Made by a program: the position numbers and the translations under genes. From NCBI RefSeq assembly GCF_023072595.1, contig NZ_JALLGK010000004.1:186001-250000 (forward strand): 64,000 nucleotides of DNA. The letters run 5' to 3'. Shown here piece by piece: positions 35,643 to 44,335 of this stretch (position 1 is its first letter; every line of letters starts with the position of its first letter). The notes under the pieces were generated by a model. It worked only from the letters and a program-made list of their open reading frames with translations. It did not search any database and was not told where the DNA came from. Source of the DNA: Streptomyces sp. XM4193. Lineage in GTDB: Bacteria > Actinomycetota > Actinomycetes > Streptomycetales > Streptomycetaceae.

Positions 35643-37142
35643 ATGGCACCGGCGATCCCGCCCTCGATGGAACGGCCGCACTTCATCGGCATCGGCGGAG
35701 CCGGGATGTCGGGCATCGCGAAGATCCTCGCCCAGCGCGGCGCCCGGGTCGCCGGCAGCGACGCCAAGGGGTCGCCGGTCACCGAAGCGCTGGAGTCGCT
35801 CGGTGCCACCGTCCGCATCGGCCACGCCGCCGAGCATCTGGCACCCGACGCCACCTGTGTCGTCGTCTCCTCCGCGATCCGTGAGGACAACCCCGAGCTC
35901 GTCGCCGCCGCCGAGCGCGGTGTCGCGGTCGTCCACCGCTCGGACGCGCTCGCCGCGCTGATGGACGGCACCCGCGCCCTCGCGATCGCCGGCACCCACG
36001 GCAAGACGACCACCACCTCGATGCTCGCCGTCGGCCTGCGCACCCTGGGGCTCGACCCCTCCTTCGCCATCGGCGGCGACCTCGACGAGCCGGGCAGCAA
36101 CGCCCACCAGGGCGCGGGCGACCTCTTCGTCGCCGAGGCGGACGAGAGCGACCGCAGCTTCCACCGGTACGCACCCCGGGTCGCCGTCGTCCTCAACGCG
36201 GAGCTGGACCACCACGCCAACTACGCCTCGATGGAGGAGATCCACGAGTCCTTCGAGATCTTCGTCGACCGGATCGAGCCTGGCGGCACCCTGGTCGTCA
36301 ACGCCGACCAGGAAGGCGCGCGAGAGCTGACCGCCAGGGTTCGCGCCCGCTCGGACGTCGCCGTCCTCACCTACGGCGAGTCGGAGCAGGCGGACGTCCG
36401 GGTTCTCTCGGTACGGCCGCGCGGGCTGAGCAGCGAAGTCGTCGTGCGTTTCGGCGGCGCCGCTGCCGACCTCGCCGACGGGGACGTGCACCTGGCCGTC
36501 TCCGTCCCCGGCCGGCACTACGCGCACAACGCCGTCGCCGCTCTCACGGTGGCTGCCGCCGCGGGCGTGCCGGTGGCCGAGCTCGCCCCCGCGCTGGCGT
36601 CCTACACCGGGGTCAAGCGGCGCCTCCAGCTCAAGGGCGAGGCGGCCGGGGTGCAGGTGATCGACTCCTACGCCCACCACCCCACCGAGATGACCGCCGA
36701 TCTGGAGGCGATCCGCGGCGCGCTCGGCGCCGACGGCGCGGAGATCGTGGACGGCGCGGGCGGTGCGGACGGCGCTGCGGGTGCCGCGGGTGAGAAGGGT
36801 CGTGTGCTGGTCGTCTTCCAGCCCCATCTCTTCAGCCGCACACAGGAGTTGGGCACCGAGATGGGCGCGGCGCTGGCGCTGGCGGACGCCTCGCTGGTGC
36901 TGGAGATCTATCCCGCCCGGGAGGACCCGATCCCCGGTGTCACCAGCGAGTTGATCATCGACGCGGCCCGGCAGGCGGGCGCGGACGTCCAGGCCGTCGA
37001 CGGCGCGGAGCAGATCCCGCAGGTGTTGGCGGGAATGGTCAAGCCCGGCGATCTCGTTCTCACCATGGGCGCCGGGGACGTCACCGACCTCGGCCCCCGC
37101 ATTCTGACCCGGCTGGCCGCGTCCGAAGAGGGAGAGCGCTGA
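35643..37142 (+). CDS. murC: UDP-N-acetylmuramate-L-alanine ligase
   Basis: A 499-residue Mur ligase adding L-alanine to UDP-MurNAc in peptidoglycan precursor synthesis. The N-terminal nucleotide-binding domain has FIGIGGAGMSGIAKIL, the central ATPase domain GTHGKTTTTSML and NAELDHHANY, and the C-terminal domain YAHHPTE. A Gly/Ala/Asp-rich insert (about residues 358-382, EIVDGAGGADGAAG) separates two parts of the C-terminal domain and is probably lineage-specific. ATG 35643 has AGGGAG 8 bp upstream. As in S. coelicolor, murC is outside the division and cell-wall cluster. It shares one base with the following msrB start. Confidence 0.96.
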   Translation: MAPAIPPSMERPHFIGIGGAGMSGIAKILAQRGARVAGSDAKGSPVTEALESLGATVRIGHAAEHLAPDATCVVVSSAIREDNPELVAAAERGVAVVHRSDALAALMDGTRALAIAGTHGKTTTTSMLAVGLRTLGLDPSFAIGGDLDEPGSNAHQGAGDLFVAEADESDRSFHRYAPRVAVVLNAELDHHANYASMEEIHESFEIFVDRIEPGGTLVVNADQEGARELTARVRARSDVAVLTYGESEQADVRVLSVRPRGLSSEVVVRFGGAAADLADGDVHLAVSVPGRHYAHNAVAALTVAAAAGVPVAELAPALASYTGVKRRLQLKGEAAGVQVIDSYAHHPTEMTADLEAIRGALGADGAEIVDGAGGADGAAGAAGEKGRVLVVFQPHLFSRTQELGTEMGAALALADASLVLEIYPAREDPIPGVTSELIIDAARQAGADVQAVDGAEQIPQVLAGMVKPGDLVLTMGAGDVTDLGPRILTRLAASEEGER

Positions 37143-37552
37143 TGGCCTACGAGATCGAGAAGACCGACGAGCAGTGGCGGGCGGAGCTCAGCCCGCAGGA
37201 GTACCGGGTGCTGCGCCAGGCCGGCACCGAGCCGGCGTTCACCGGTGAGTACACCGACAGCAAGACCGAGGGCGTGTACGAGTGCCGCGCCTGCGGGGCC
37301 GAGCTCTTCCGCTCCGGCACCAAGTTCGACTCGCACTGCGGCTGGCCGAGCTTCTACGACCCGTCGAGCAGCGACGCCGTGGAGCTGCTCAGCGACACCT
37401 CCATGGGGATGACCCGCACCGAGGTCCGCTGTGCGCGCTGCGGGTCCCATCTGGGGCACGTCTTCGAGGGCGAGGGCTACCCGACGCCGACCGATCAGCG
37501 CTACTGCATCAACAGCGTCTCGCTGCGGCTGACTCCGGTGACGGACGGCTGA
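37142..37552 (+). CDS. msrB: peptide-methionine (R)-S-oxide reductase
   Basis: A 136-residue MsrB that repairs methionine-R-sulfoxide in proteins. The zinc-binding pairs are C48/C51 (ECRAC) and C97/C100 (RCARC), the catalytic Cys is C122 (RYCINSVSL), and the substrate motif SHCGWPSFYDP is intact. The ATG overlaps the last base of the murC stop codon, so the gene is co-transcribed and coupled with a cell-wall ligase gene. This is an uncommon partnership of oxidative repair with peptidoglycan synthesis. A perfect hairpin follows. Confidence 0.95.
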   Translation: MAYEIEKTDEQWRAELSPQEYRVLRQAGTEPAFTGEYTDSKTEGVYECRACGAELFRSGTKFDSHCGWPSFYDPSSSDAVELLSDTSMGMTRTEVRCARCGSHLGHVFEGEGYPTPTDQRYCINSVSLRLTPVTDG

Positions 37553-37560
37553 ACTCCGCC

Positions 37561-37592
37561 CGCTCCGGGGCCCGTTGAGCGGCCCCGGAGCG
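37561..37592 (+). terminator. terminator of murC-msrB
   Basis: A perfect 12-bp stem, CGCTCCGGGGCC, with an 8-nt loop. Confidence 0.75.
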
Positions 37593-37671
37593 CGAACCCG
37601 CGCGCGGTGGAGGCGGGTCGGTGGTGGTGGAGCCAGTGGTCAGGGCCGAACCACCCCCGGACGCGGGCGGA

Positions 37672-37707
37672 TTGACGGGGAATCACGGGTTGACGGGGAA
37701 TCAGGGG
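37672..37707. repeat. two 18-bp tandem repeats overlapping a stop codon
   Basis: TTGACGGGGAATCACGGG is followed directly by TTGACGGGGAATCAGGGG. The TCA of the second copy (37701-37703) is the stop codon of the minus-strand FHA gene, and the first copy supplies a second possible stop outside the gene. Confidence 0.85.
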
Positions 37708-38252
37708 GCGGTGAGCCGGAAGCCCACCCGTCCGAACCGCACCCGGTCGCCGGGCCGTACGGTGACGGCGCCGGTGATGCGCCGCTCGTTGACCCAGGTG
37801 CCGTTGGAGGAGCCGAGGTCGCGCAGCGTCCAGCCCTGCCCGGTGTAGCGGACCTGCGCGTGTGCCCGCGAGACCGTGTGATCGGTCAGGCGCAGGATCG
37901 ATCCCGGAGCGCGACCGATGGAGAGCGCGTACGGCCCGGAGGCGGGCAGCAGCAGCTCGGGCAGGTCCTCGGCCGTCCATGCCCGGCGGAGCCTGCCGCG
38001 CAGGGAGGCCATCCGCGAGACCGCGCGGACCATCGGGCCCTCGGCGGGCAGGAGTTGGGGGCGCCCGAGGTCGTGGAGCACCTTGTGCAGCTCGTCGGCG
38101 CTCTGCGCCTGGAGGATCAGCTCCACCCGGCTCGCGAACGTGTCCTGGGAGACCTGGCCCCGCACCGCGCTCTCCCGCAGCAGGCTCAGCGCCTGGTCCC
38201 GCTCCGCATCCGAAAGACGCGGCGGGACGGCACGGAATTCGAGCGAGGTCAT
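37701..38252 (-). CDS. DUF1707-FHA domain protein
   Basis: A 183-residue protein. Residues about 10-65 (RLSDAERDQALSLLRESAVR, then GQVSQDTFASRVELILQAQS) form a DUF1707-like helical domain. Residues about 95-180 form a forkhead-associated domain with the phosphothreonine-binding residues SIGRAPGS, HTVSRAHAQV and DLGSSNGTWVNERRI. FHA domains read Ser/Thr kinase phosphorylation, which is abundant in Streptomyces. No kinase is adjacent. The ATG at 38252 is the first residue of the DUF1707 domain region. Confidence 0.87.
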   Translation of the reverse strand: MTSLEFRAVPPRLSDAERDQALSLLRESAVRGQVSQDTFASRVELILQAQSADELHKVLHDLGRPQLLPAEGPMVRAVSRMASLRGRLRRAWTAEDLPELLLPASGPYALSIGRAPGSILRLTDHTVSRAHAQVRYTGQGWTLRDLGSSNGTWVNERRITGAVTVRPGDRVRFGRVGFRLTAP

Positions 38253-38583
38253 GGACAGGCATTCTTCCGGTCGCTTCGGTCACTGTCCAGACGGGTTCGG
38301 GGGTGCGCAGCCGCCGAACCCGGGCCCGTACGCCGCCGCGCGTCACGGATGTGCCGAAGCGGACGGGGTTCGGGAGGGGTTGCCCCGTGCTGCGCGACGA
38401 AAAGCAGATGCGCAACGCGCACGGCACGGAGTACGGTCACGGCGACGCTCGCAGTCGCACGACAGAGACAGAGGAAGGGGGCGAGCCCGATGCCGATCCA
38501 CCGCATTCCACGCTCCCGTCCGTCGCACCGGGCGTCACGGATCTGACCGGGGGCGCTGCTTCGCCCTTCCGGAAGGAACTCCC
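38253..38583. other. divergent intergenic region, nothing recognised
   Basis: About 330 bp between the FHA gene and the acetyltransferase gene on opposite strands. It must contain both promoters, but no convincing -10/-35 pair, repeat or small gene was seen. The frames open across it have no ribosome-binding sites. Confidence 0.4.
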
Positions 38584-39489
38584 TTGACCACTCTGGTCGT
38601 TCGCACGCTCGCCGAGTCCGAGGCGCGTGCCGTCTTCACCTCCCTGCCCGACGCCGGCCTGGTGGGCAGGCCGCTGCTGGGCCGTCCCTACCGCACTCTC
38701 GCCGAGGGCGGCGAGTACCGCCCCGAATGGACGTGGGTCGCCGAGCGCGAGGGCGTCGTCGTCGCCCGGGCCGCCTGGTGGGCGGCCCCGGAGGACCAGG
38801 AGCCCCTGGTGCTCGACTGGTTCGACTGTCCCGACCAGGAGGCCGGTGTCGAGCTGCTGCGCGCGATGCCGCGCCACCCCGAGTACGAACTGATCCTGCC
38901 GGCCGGCTGGCGCGCCGATCCGCGGGTGTACGCCGAGGCCAACAGCCGTATCGAGGCGGCGCGTTCGGCCGGCTACCGCGAGCTGGTCGAACGCTTCACC
39001 TACCTATGGACGCCCGCCGACGGGCTGCCCGAGCGCGGAGACCGGCTGGTCTTCCGCCCGGAGCCGGACGACGAGGTCGTACTGGAACTGCTGACACGAA
39101 TCCAGCAGGGCAGTCTGGACGCCCACGAACAGGCCGCCGGCGATCCGGCGCGGGCGGCGCGCGAGGAGCTGGAGTTCCTCAACTGGTGCCCCTCGCCCAG
39201 GGAATGGTGGCGGGTGGCCTGCACGCCGGACGGCGAGGTGGTCGGCTTCCAGGCGCCCGCCCGCAATCCGAACCGTCCGATCGTCGGGTTCATCGGTGTC
39301 CTGCCGGAGCACCGCGGCAGGGGGTACTCCTACGACCTGCTGGCCGAGTGCACCCGTCAACTGGCGGAGGCGGGCGCCCAGGAGATAGCCGCCGCCACGG
39401 ACCTGGGCAACCATCCGATGGCCGCCGCGTTCGCGCGCGCCGGCTACCCGGTCGACCGGCACCGCTACTGCATGGTCCATCCGGGCTGA
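38584..39489 (+). CDS. GNAT-family N-acetyltransferase
   Basis: A 301-residue protein with a C-terminal GNAT domain. The acetyl-CoA loop is seen as FIGVLPEHRGRGYSYDLLAE, followed by TDLGNHPMAAAFARAGY. The N-terminal half (VLDWFDCPDQEAGVELLRAM, RIEAARSAGYRELVERFTYL) looks like a degenerate second GNAT unit, a two-domain layout common in actinobacteria. The start is a TTG with AAGGAA 5-7 bp upstream; no ATG or GTG fits nearby. The substrate is unknown. Confidence 0.82.
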   Translation: MTTLVVRTLAESEARAVFTSLPDAGLVGRPLLGRPYRTLAEGGEYRPEWTWVAEREGVVVARAAWWAAPEDQEPLVLDWFDCPDQEAGVELLRAMPRHPEYELILPAGWRADPRVYAEANSRIEAARSAGYRELVERFTYLWTPADGLPERGDRLVFRPEPDDEVVLELLTRIQQGSLDAHEQAAGDPARAAREELEFLNWCPSPREWWRVACTPDGEVVGFQAPARNPNRPIVGFIGVLPEHRGRGYSYDLLAECTRQLAEAGAQEIAAATDLGNHPMAAAFARAGYPVDRHRYCMVHPG

Positions 39490-39518
39490 CCCCAACCGGG
39501 CTGACCGCACCCGGACGG

Positions 39519-39551
39519 CCGCCCGCGGGAGTCGCGCACTCCGGTGGGCGG
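39519..39551 (+). terminator. terminator of the acetyltransferase gene
   Basis: CCGCCCGCGGGAGT (39519-39532) and ACTCCGGTGGGCGG (39538-39551) pair at 11 of 14 positions with loop CGCGC. Confidence 0.5.
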
Positions 39552-39660
39552 TCGGCCCACATTCGGCGGGCCGCACGGACCGTCCGCACTGCTCGCCGGA
39601 AGGTGGCCGGGAGCAACGCGGATCATCAGCAATACCAAGGGAGTTGATGGGCGATACTGC

Positions 39661-39689
39661 TGTGACGCACGGCAGGGGAGAAGTAGGCT
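39661..39689 (+). promoter_or_regulatory. candidate promoter of the HEPN-domain gene
   Basis: TGTGAC (39661-39666) and TAGGCT (39684-39689) are exactly 17 bp apart and resemble the Streptomyces vegetative consensus TTGACN and TAGGAT. The hexamer pair is 38 bp before the start codon. Confidence 0.5.
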
Positions 39690-39726
39690 TCCGTGTCCGG
39701 GAGTGGGGCGGAAGGCAGGTGTGCAG

Positions 39727-41019
39727 GTGAGTTCGGGAGGGCTTCAGCTCCCGTCAGGTGACAGTGGTGCCCCCGAGGGCCGCGGCGCCGGCGACACCGC
39801 GGACGGCTCGGTGGCGGCGGGCACACAGCCCGAGACCGTGCCGCTGGCCAGGCCCATGGACATCGGCGTCGATCTCGACTGGGACGCGGCCTCCTGGGCC
39901 GAGGTCCGGTTGCGCGCCGAGCGCGCGGGGCGGGCGTACATCTGGCTCAACCTCGTCGAGCAGCGGCTGCGCGCGGTGGTCGCCGGAGTGCTGCGTCCCA
40001 TATACGAGCCGGTGCACGGCGAGGAGTGGGTCGTCGCGGCGGCCGGCCCCACCGGCCAGGAGTGGGTGCAGCGCGCGGTGGCCGTCCGGGAGGTGAGCCG
40101 CCGCAAGGGGTATGTGCTCGATCCCGCCGACGACAACCTGCTCTCCTTCCTCACGCTGCCGCAGCTGCGCGAGCTGATGGTGCAGCACTGGCCCTGCTAC
40201 GAGCAGTACTTCGACCAGCGTCGTGAGCTCGAACTCGCCCTGGACGAACTGGAGGTGGCCCGCAGCGCGGTCTCGCGCAACCGGGCACTGCCCGCCACCG
40301 TGCTGGCCCAGGCCGAACGCACCTCCGCACGGCTGTTGGAGCTGCTCGGGCCCGCGGACAGTTTCGCGCCCTCGGCCGGACGCCTGCCGGTGGACGCCAT
40401 GGAGCAGTTGGTGGGCGAGCGGTTCTCCGACGTGGTGGGGGTCCACCGCGACCGGGTGCGGTTGCAGCGGCAGTTGCCGGCCGAGGACCTGTTCGGCGGT
40501 GCGCACCGGATCGACGCCATGGGGATAGGTCTCAATCTGCTGGTGCAGAACTACTCGGGGCGCCGGCTGGTGCGGCTGGCCGAGTCCGGCTGCCGGATGC
40601 GGCTGCTCTTCCTGAACCCGGCCAGCAGCGCGGTGCGTCGACGCGAGCGCGAACTTGGCCTCAAACGCGGCGAGTTGAGCCGTGCGGTGGAGATGAACAT
40701 CCTGCACATGCGGCGAGTGCGCTCCCGGGTGCGGGACAGCGGCGCCGTGGACATCCAGGTCTCGGACGAGACCCCGCGCTTCACCGCGTACATGGTGGAC
40801 GGCGACGGACCGGACGGCCTGGCCGTGGTGCAGTCCTATCTGCGCCGCTCGCGCGGGATGGAGGCGCCGGTGCTGGTGCTGCGCGGCGGAGGCCGGGCGC
40901 CGCTCCGGCACGACAGCGACACCCGTCCGGGCGGGTACCGGAGCGAGGACGACGGCCTGTTCGGTACGTACTGGGACGAGTTCGAGGCGGCCTGGAAGGA
41001 TGCCCGCTCGGTCTCCTGA
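39727..41019 (+). CDS. SAV2148-type HEPN-domain protein
   Basis: A 430-residue soluble protein. After about 45 low-complexity residues comes a helical domain resembling the SAV2148 HEPN group (WAEVRLRAERAGRAYIWLNL through VAGVLRPIYEP). R148-x5-H154 (RELMVQH) fits the RX4-6H motif of HEPN ribonucleases. A coiled helical stretch follows, then a C-terminal alpha/beta domain (GIGLNLLVQNYSGRRLVRLA, CRMRLLFLNPASSAVRRRER) of a type often paired with regulatory modules. GTG 39727 is preferred, since relatives begin with a similar SSGGLELP stretch; GTG 39721 is the alternative. An RNA-related role is inference. It is well conserved in Streptomyces and has its own promoter. Confidence 0.78.
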   Translation: MSSGGLQLPSGDSGAPEGRGAGDTADGSVAAGTQPETVPLARPMDIGVDLDWDAASWAEVRLRAERAGRAYIWLNLVEQRLRAVVAGVLRPIYEPVHGEEWVVAAAGPTGQEWVQRAVAVREVSRRKGYVLDPADDNLLSFLTLPQLRELMVQHWPCYEQYFDQRRELELALDELEVARSAVSRNRALPATVLAQAERTSARLLELLGPADSFAPSAGRLPVDAMEQLVGERFSDVVGVHRDRVRLQRQLPAEDLFGGAHRIDAMGIGLNLLVQNYSGRRLVRLAESGCRMRLLFLNPASSAVRRRERELGLKRGELSRAVEMNILHMRRVRSRVRDSGAVDIQVSDETPRFTAYMVDGDGPDGLAVVQSYLRRSRGMEAPVLVLRGGGRAPLRHDSDTRPGGYRSEDDGLFGTYWDEFEAAWKDARSVS

Positions 41020-41689
41020 TCCGGCGAGCCCGTGTGGCGGGTGTCCGCACGGCTCGGGGTGGCGCAGCGCGAAGTCGCGCAGCGCGAAGTCGCCGACGAA
41101 CACCGAGCCCCCGCCACGCATCGGCGGATGTCGCCCCGTGTTCGGGCGTCCGCGTGTTCGGGCGCCCGGTGTTCGCGTGTCCGCGTGTCCGAGCATCCGG
41201 GGTCTGGGTGTTCGGGTGTTCGGGTGTTCGAGCGTCTGTGAACGTCTGTGGGTGCGGCGGGCAGTGCGCTCGGTGCAAAGGCGCGTCAAAGTCGGGGCAA
41301 AGCCGGGGCAATGGGTGCGCCGGCTGCCCGACTGCTGTCCGATTTCGATGCGGCGAACGGCAACTCCGGCTCGAACTCCACAGGTTGGTCGTGCATCCGG
41401 ATTGGTGTCGGCTCGTCTGCCGGGGGCTGGAATCGCCCAGGGTGTCGCTTTTCAACTTCCTTATGCTGCTATGAAGTTACGCAAGAATGTTGTGTATGTC
41501 ACACGTACGGCTAATGGTTGAGCCAGGGGGCTCTTTCGGTCAGAGTTGCGAACCAACCGAACGGGGTGAGGTCGGGATCTCCCGCTGAGGGCGACCCCAA
41601 CTGCCTTGCCGGTTCGACTGCTGCGTGACGACGACCACGTCCGTGGCGCAGCGACCGCCCCCCACAGAATTACGAGGAGGACCCTCGTC
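41020..41689 (+). other. 670-bp intergenic region with short repeats, upstream of the protease gene
   Basis: No convincing gene. A 15-bp direct duplication, GCGCAGCGCGAAGTC, lies at 41062-41091. From about 41135 to 41250 the sequence is built of degenerate GTGTTCGGG and GTGTCCG units. From 41455 on, the base composition becomes AT-richer, typical of a regulated promoter. GTTGTGTATGTCAC (41489-41502) is one mismatch from GTG-N6-GNCAC, the Streptomyces Crp motif as I recall it. The protease ribosome-binding site is GAGGAGG. Confidence 0.5.
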
Positions 41690-42913
41690 ATGGCTCAACA
41701 CAAGAGCTCCAAGCGCCGTATGTCCCTGGCCATCGGTGCAGCAGTCGCCGTTGCCGCCGGTGCCACCCTGATGGCACTGCCCGCCGGTGCGTCCCAGGCG
41801 GAGGGCACCGTCTTCGGTACCGACGCCAAGGGTGCCATCGACGGCAGCTACGTCGTTCTGCTGAAGGACGGCCAGGTCGGCGCGGCCAAGGCCGGCAAGG
41901 ACCTGGTGTCCGAGTACGGCGGCAAGGTCAGCAAGACCTACGGCTCCACCATCAACGGCTTCTCGGCCAAGGGCCTTTCGGAGAGCGAGGCCAAGCACCT
42001 CGCCGCCGACCCGGCCGTCGACAAGGTCGTGCAGAACAAGAAGTTCTCGATCAACGCGACGCAGGACAACCCGCCGTCGTGGGGTCTGGACCGTATCGAC
42101 CAGGCCGAGACCGAGGGCGACAACGCCTACAACTACCCGGACAGCGCGGGTGAGGGCGTCACCGCCTACGTCATCGACACCGGTGTGAACATCGAGCACT
42201 CCGACTTCGAGGGCCGTGCGACCCACGGCTTCGACGCGGTCGACGGTGACGAGGACGCGGACGACGGCAACGGTCACGGCACCCACGTCGCCGGCACCAT
42301 CGCCGGTGCCGCGCACGGTGTGGCCAAGAAGGCCGACGTCGTCGCGGTCCGCGTGCTGGACGACGGCGGCTCGGGCACCACCGAGGGCGTCATCGCCGGC
42401 ATCGACTGGGTCACCGAGAACGCTTCGGGCCCGGCCGTCGCCAACATGTCGCTCGGTGGCGGCGCGGACGAGGCGCTGGACGCCGCCGTCCAGAAGTCCA
42501 TCGACGCGGGCATCACCTACACCCTCGCCGCGGGCAACGAGTCCAGCGACGCCGGTCAGGGCTCGCCGGCCCGTGTGGAGGACGGCATCACCGTCGCCTC
42601 CAGCACGGACGCCGACGAGCAGTCCGACTTCTCCAACTACGGTTCGGTCGTGGACATCTACGCGCCGGGCTCGGACATCACCGCTCCCTGGATCGGTGGT
42701 CCGGACGAGGTCGAGACCATCTCGGGCACCTCGATGGCCGCCCCGCACGTGGCCGGCGCCGCGGCGCTGTACCTCGGTGAGAACGGCGAGGCCGCCCCGG
42801 CCGACGTCGAGGCCGCGCTCGTCGAGGCCGGCACCAAGGACGCCATCACCAACCCGGGTGCGGACACCGACAACGTGCTGCTGAACGTCGGCACCGGTGA
42901 GGCCGCCAAGTGA
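41690..42913 (+). CDS. secreted S8-family (subtilisin-like) serine protease
   Basis: A 407-residue preproprotease. A Sec signal peptide ([20 protein letters not shown] through ALPAGAS) is followed by an I9-type propeptide, residues about 40-125 ([23 protein letters not shown]), and the S8 catalytic domain. The triad is D163 (VIDTGVN), H196 (GHGTHVAG) and S348 ([11 protein letters not shown]), with oxyanion N283. There is no C-terminal binding domain. The codon use is extremely biased to GTC, CTG, ACC and GCC, as in highly expressed secreted enzymes. The gene is preceded by a long regulatory region and followed by a bidirectional terminator. Confidence 0.95.
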   Translation: MAQHKSSKRRMSLAIGAAVAVAAGATLMALPAGASQAEGTVFGTDAKGAIDGSYVVLLKDGQVGAAKAGKDLVSEYGGKVSKTYGSTINGFSAKGLSESEAKHLAADPAVDKVVQNKKFSINATQDNPPSWGLDRIDQAETEGDNAYNYPDSAGEGVTAYVIDTGVNIEHSDFEGRATHGFDAVDGDEDADDGNGHGTHVAGTIAGAAHGVAKKADVVAVRVLDDGGSGTTEGVIAGIDWVTENASGPAVANMSLGGGADEALDAAVQKSIDAGITYTLAAGNESSDAGQGSPARVEDGITVASSTDADEQSDFSNYGSVVDIYAPGSDITAPWIGGPDEVETISGTSMAAPHVAGAAALYLGENGEAAPADVEAALVEAGTKDAITNPGADTDNVLLNVGTGEAAK

Positions 42914-42960
42914 GCATCGCTCACCACGGCTGACCCCCGCTCAGGGGTCGAGTGAACAAC

Positions 42961-43000
42961 GAGCCGCCCACCACCTCCTTCGGGAAGTGGTGGGCGGCTC
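42961..43000. terminator. bidirectional terminator between the protease and epimerase genes
   Basis: A perfect 14-bp stem (GAGCCGCCCACCAC and its complement) with a 12-nt loop, located between two convergent stop codons. Confidence 0.8.
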
Positions 43001-43046
43001 GGCGTGTTCCCGCGGTGTCCGGGCCGGGAGCGGTGCTCGTGGCGGT

Positions 43047-44030
43047 TCAGCGCCCGGCCAGCGCCTCGGCCTCCTCCCGAGGGGTGAGACCGGTGGCCCG
43101 GCGGGGGTGGGTGAGCTCGACCGGAGGCCCCGCGGAGAGCCACTCCCAGGTGTCGGCGACCGTCTCGCGCAGCGGCCGGCAGCGCAGTCCGGCCGCCAGC
43201 GCGCGGCTCACGTCGGCGCGGTGCATCGTGTCGTGGAGCTCGCCCGGCGGAATCCAGACCGGCAGCTGGTTCCACGGCTCCAGGCCGGCCGCCTCGATCT
43301 CCTCGGGCGTGAGCCACACCAACTCCGCGTCGGAACCGGTGAGTTGGACACAGGTGGCCAGCAGCTCGCCCATGGTGGCGTGCCCCGACGGGGAGACGGT
43401 GTTGAACGCCCCGCCGACACCCGCGTCCACGGCCCGGAGCGTCCAGCGCGCCAGGTCCTGGGCGTCGATGTACTGCAGCGGCAGATCACGGGGCCCCGGC
43501 GCCAGGACCCGCCCGCCCCGTGCGATCCGCCGCAGCCACCACGGCAGCCGGCCCACGTTCTCGTAGCGGCCGAGGATCAGGCCGGCACGCAGCAGCAGTG
43601 CGCGGTCGCCGAAGGACTCCTGTACGGCCAGCTCACCGCCGCGCTTGTTGGCCGGGTAGTCGATGAACCCGGCGTCGGGGGAGGCGTCCACCAGGGGCGC
43701 GTCCTCGTCCGCTCCGGCCGGTGTCGGTTGGGCGTAGACGGAACGGGTGGAGACGTAGACGTAGTGGGCGACCCGGTCCGCGAGCAGTGCGGCCGAGCGG
43801 CGCACCACCCTGGGCGCGCCGGTCCAGGTGTCACAGACGGCGTCCCATTCGCCGCCGTTGAGGGCGTCGAGTCCGTCGTCCCTCTCGCGGTCGCCGACGA
43901 GCGCGTGTACGCCCGGTGGCGCGGGACTGGTGCCGCGGCTCAGCACGGTGACCTCGTGACCTGCGGCGACGGCCTCCTCGGCCATCACCCTTCCGACGAA
44001 GTCGGTTCCGCCAAGAATCAGTAGTCGCAT
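43047..44030 (-). CDS. NAD-dependent epimerase/dehydratase family reductase
   Basis: A 327-residue extended short-chain dehydrogenase. The Rossmann motif is LILGGTDFVGRVMAE. The Ser/Thr-Tyr region is YVSTRSVYAQPTP, and the usual YxxxK is replaced by YPANKRGGE, which keeps Tyr and Lys in the right spacing. The stretch ADEDAPLVDASPDA precedes it, and LPLQYIDAQDLARWTL follows, as in isoflavone-reductase-like or plastid CSP41-like proteins. The substrate is unknown. It stands alone between the protease and the sulfur genes. Confidence 0.85.
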   Translation of the reverse strand: MRLLILGGTDFVGRVMAEEAVAAGHEVTVLSRGTSPAPPGVHALVGDRERDDGLDALNGGEWDAVCDTWTGAPRVVRRSAALLADRVAHYVYVSTRSVYAQPTPAGADEDAPLVDASPDAGFIDYPANKRGGELAVQESFGDRALLLRAGLILGRYENVGRLPWWLRRIARGGRVLAPGPRDLPLQYIDAQDLARWTLRAVDAGVGGAFNTVSPSGHATMGELLATCVQLTGSDAELVWLTPEEIEAAGLEPWNQLPVWIPPGELHDTMHRADVSRALAAGLRCRPLRETVADTWEWLSAGPPVELTHPRRATGLTPREEAEALAGR

Positions 44031-44335
44031 GCCGCAATGGTGCGCTCGGCGGGGGAGAGCCGGCGGCGGGTCGGCTCCCGGCGTAATCGCCCACGGCGAA
44101 CGGCCGCCCGTGCCCGTGCCCGCGTGCGCGGTCCGCGTGCCCGCGTGCCGGAGCGTGCGGCGCCCGCGCCCGGGGCGAACAGCGGGCGTCGGCCGTGCGT
44201 GCCCGCGGTCCACCGGGCTCGTGTCCGGTCAACCGCGGGCGCGAAGGGACGGGTTGGGGCGGCCGGGACCGGCGTCGGTGTCAGACGGACGGTCGGACGG
44301 ACGGGCGGGGAACGGTGCCGGGGCGCGACGGCGGG
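44031..44335. other. GC-rich intergenic region, no gene
   Basis: About 300 bp with runs of GTGCCCGC-like units (44100-44160) and GGACGGTCGGAC-type repeats near 44280-44310. It holds the promoter of the epimerase gene and the end of the rhodanese operon. No clear hexamers or hairpin were picked out. Confidence 0.4.
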
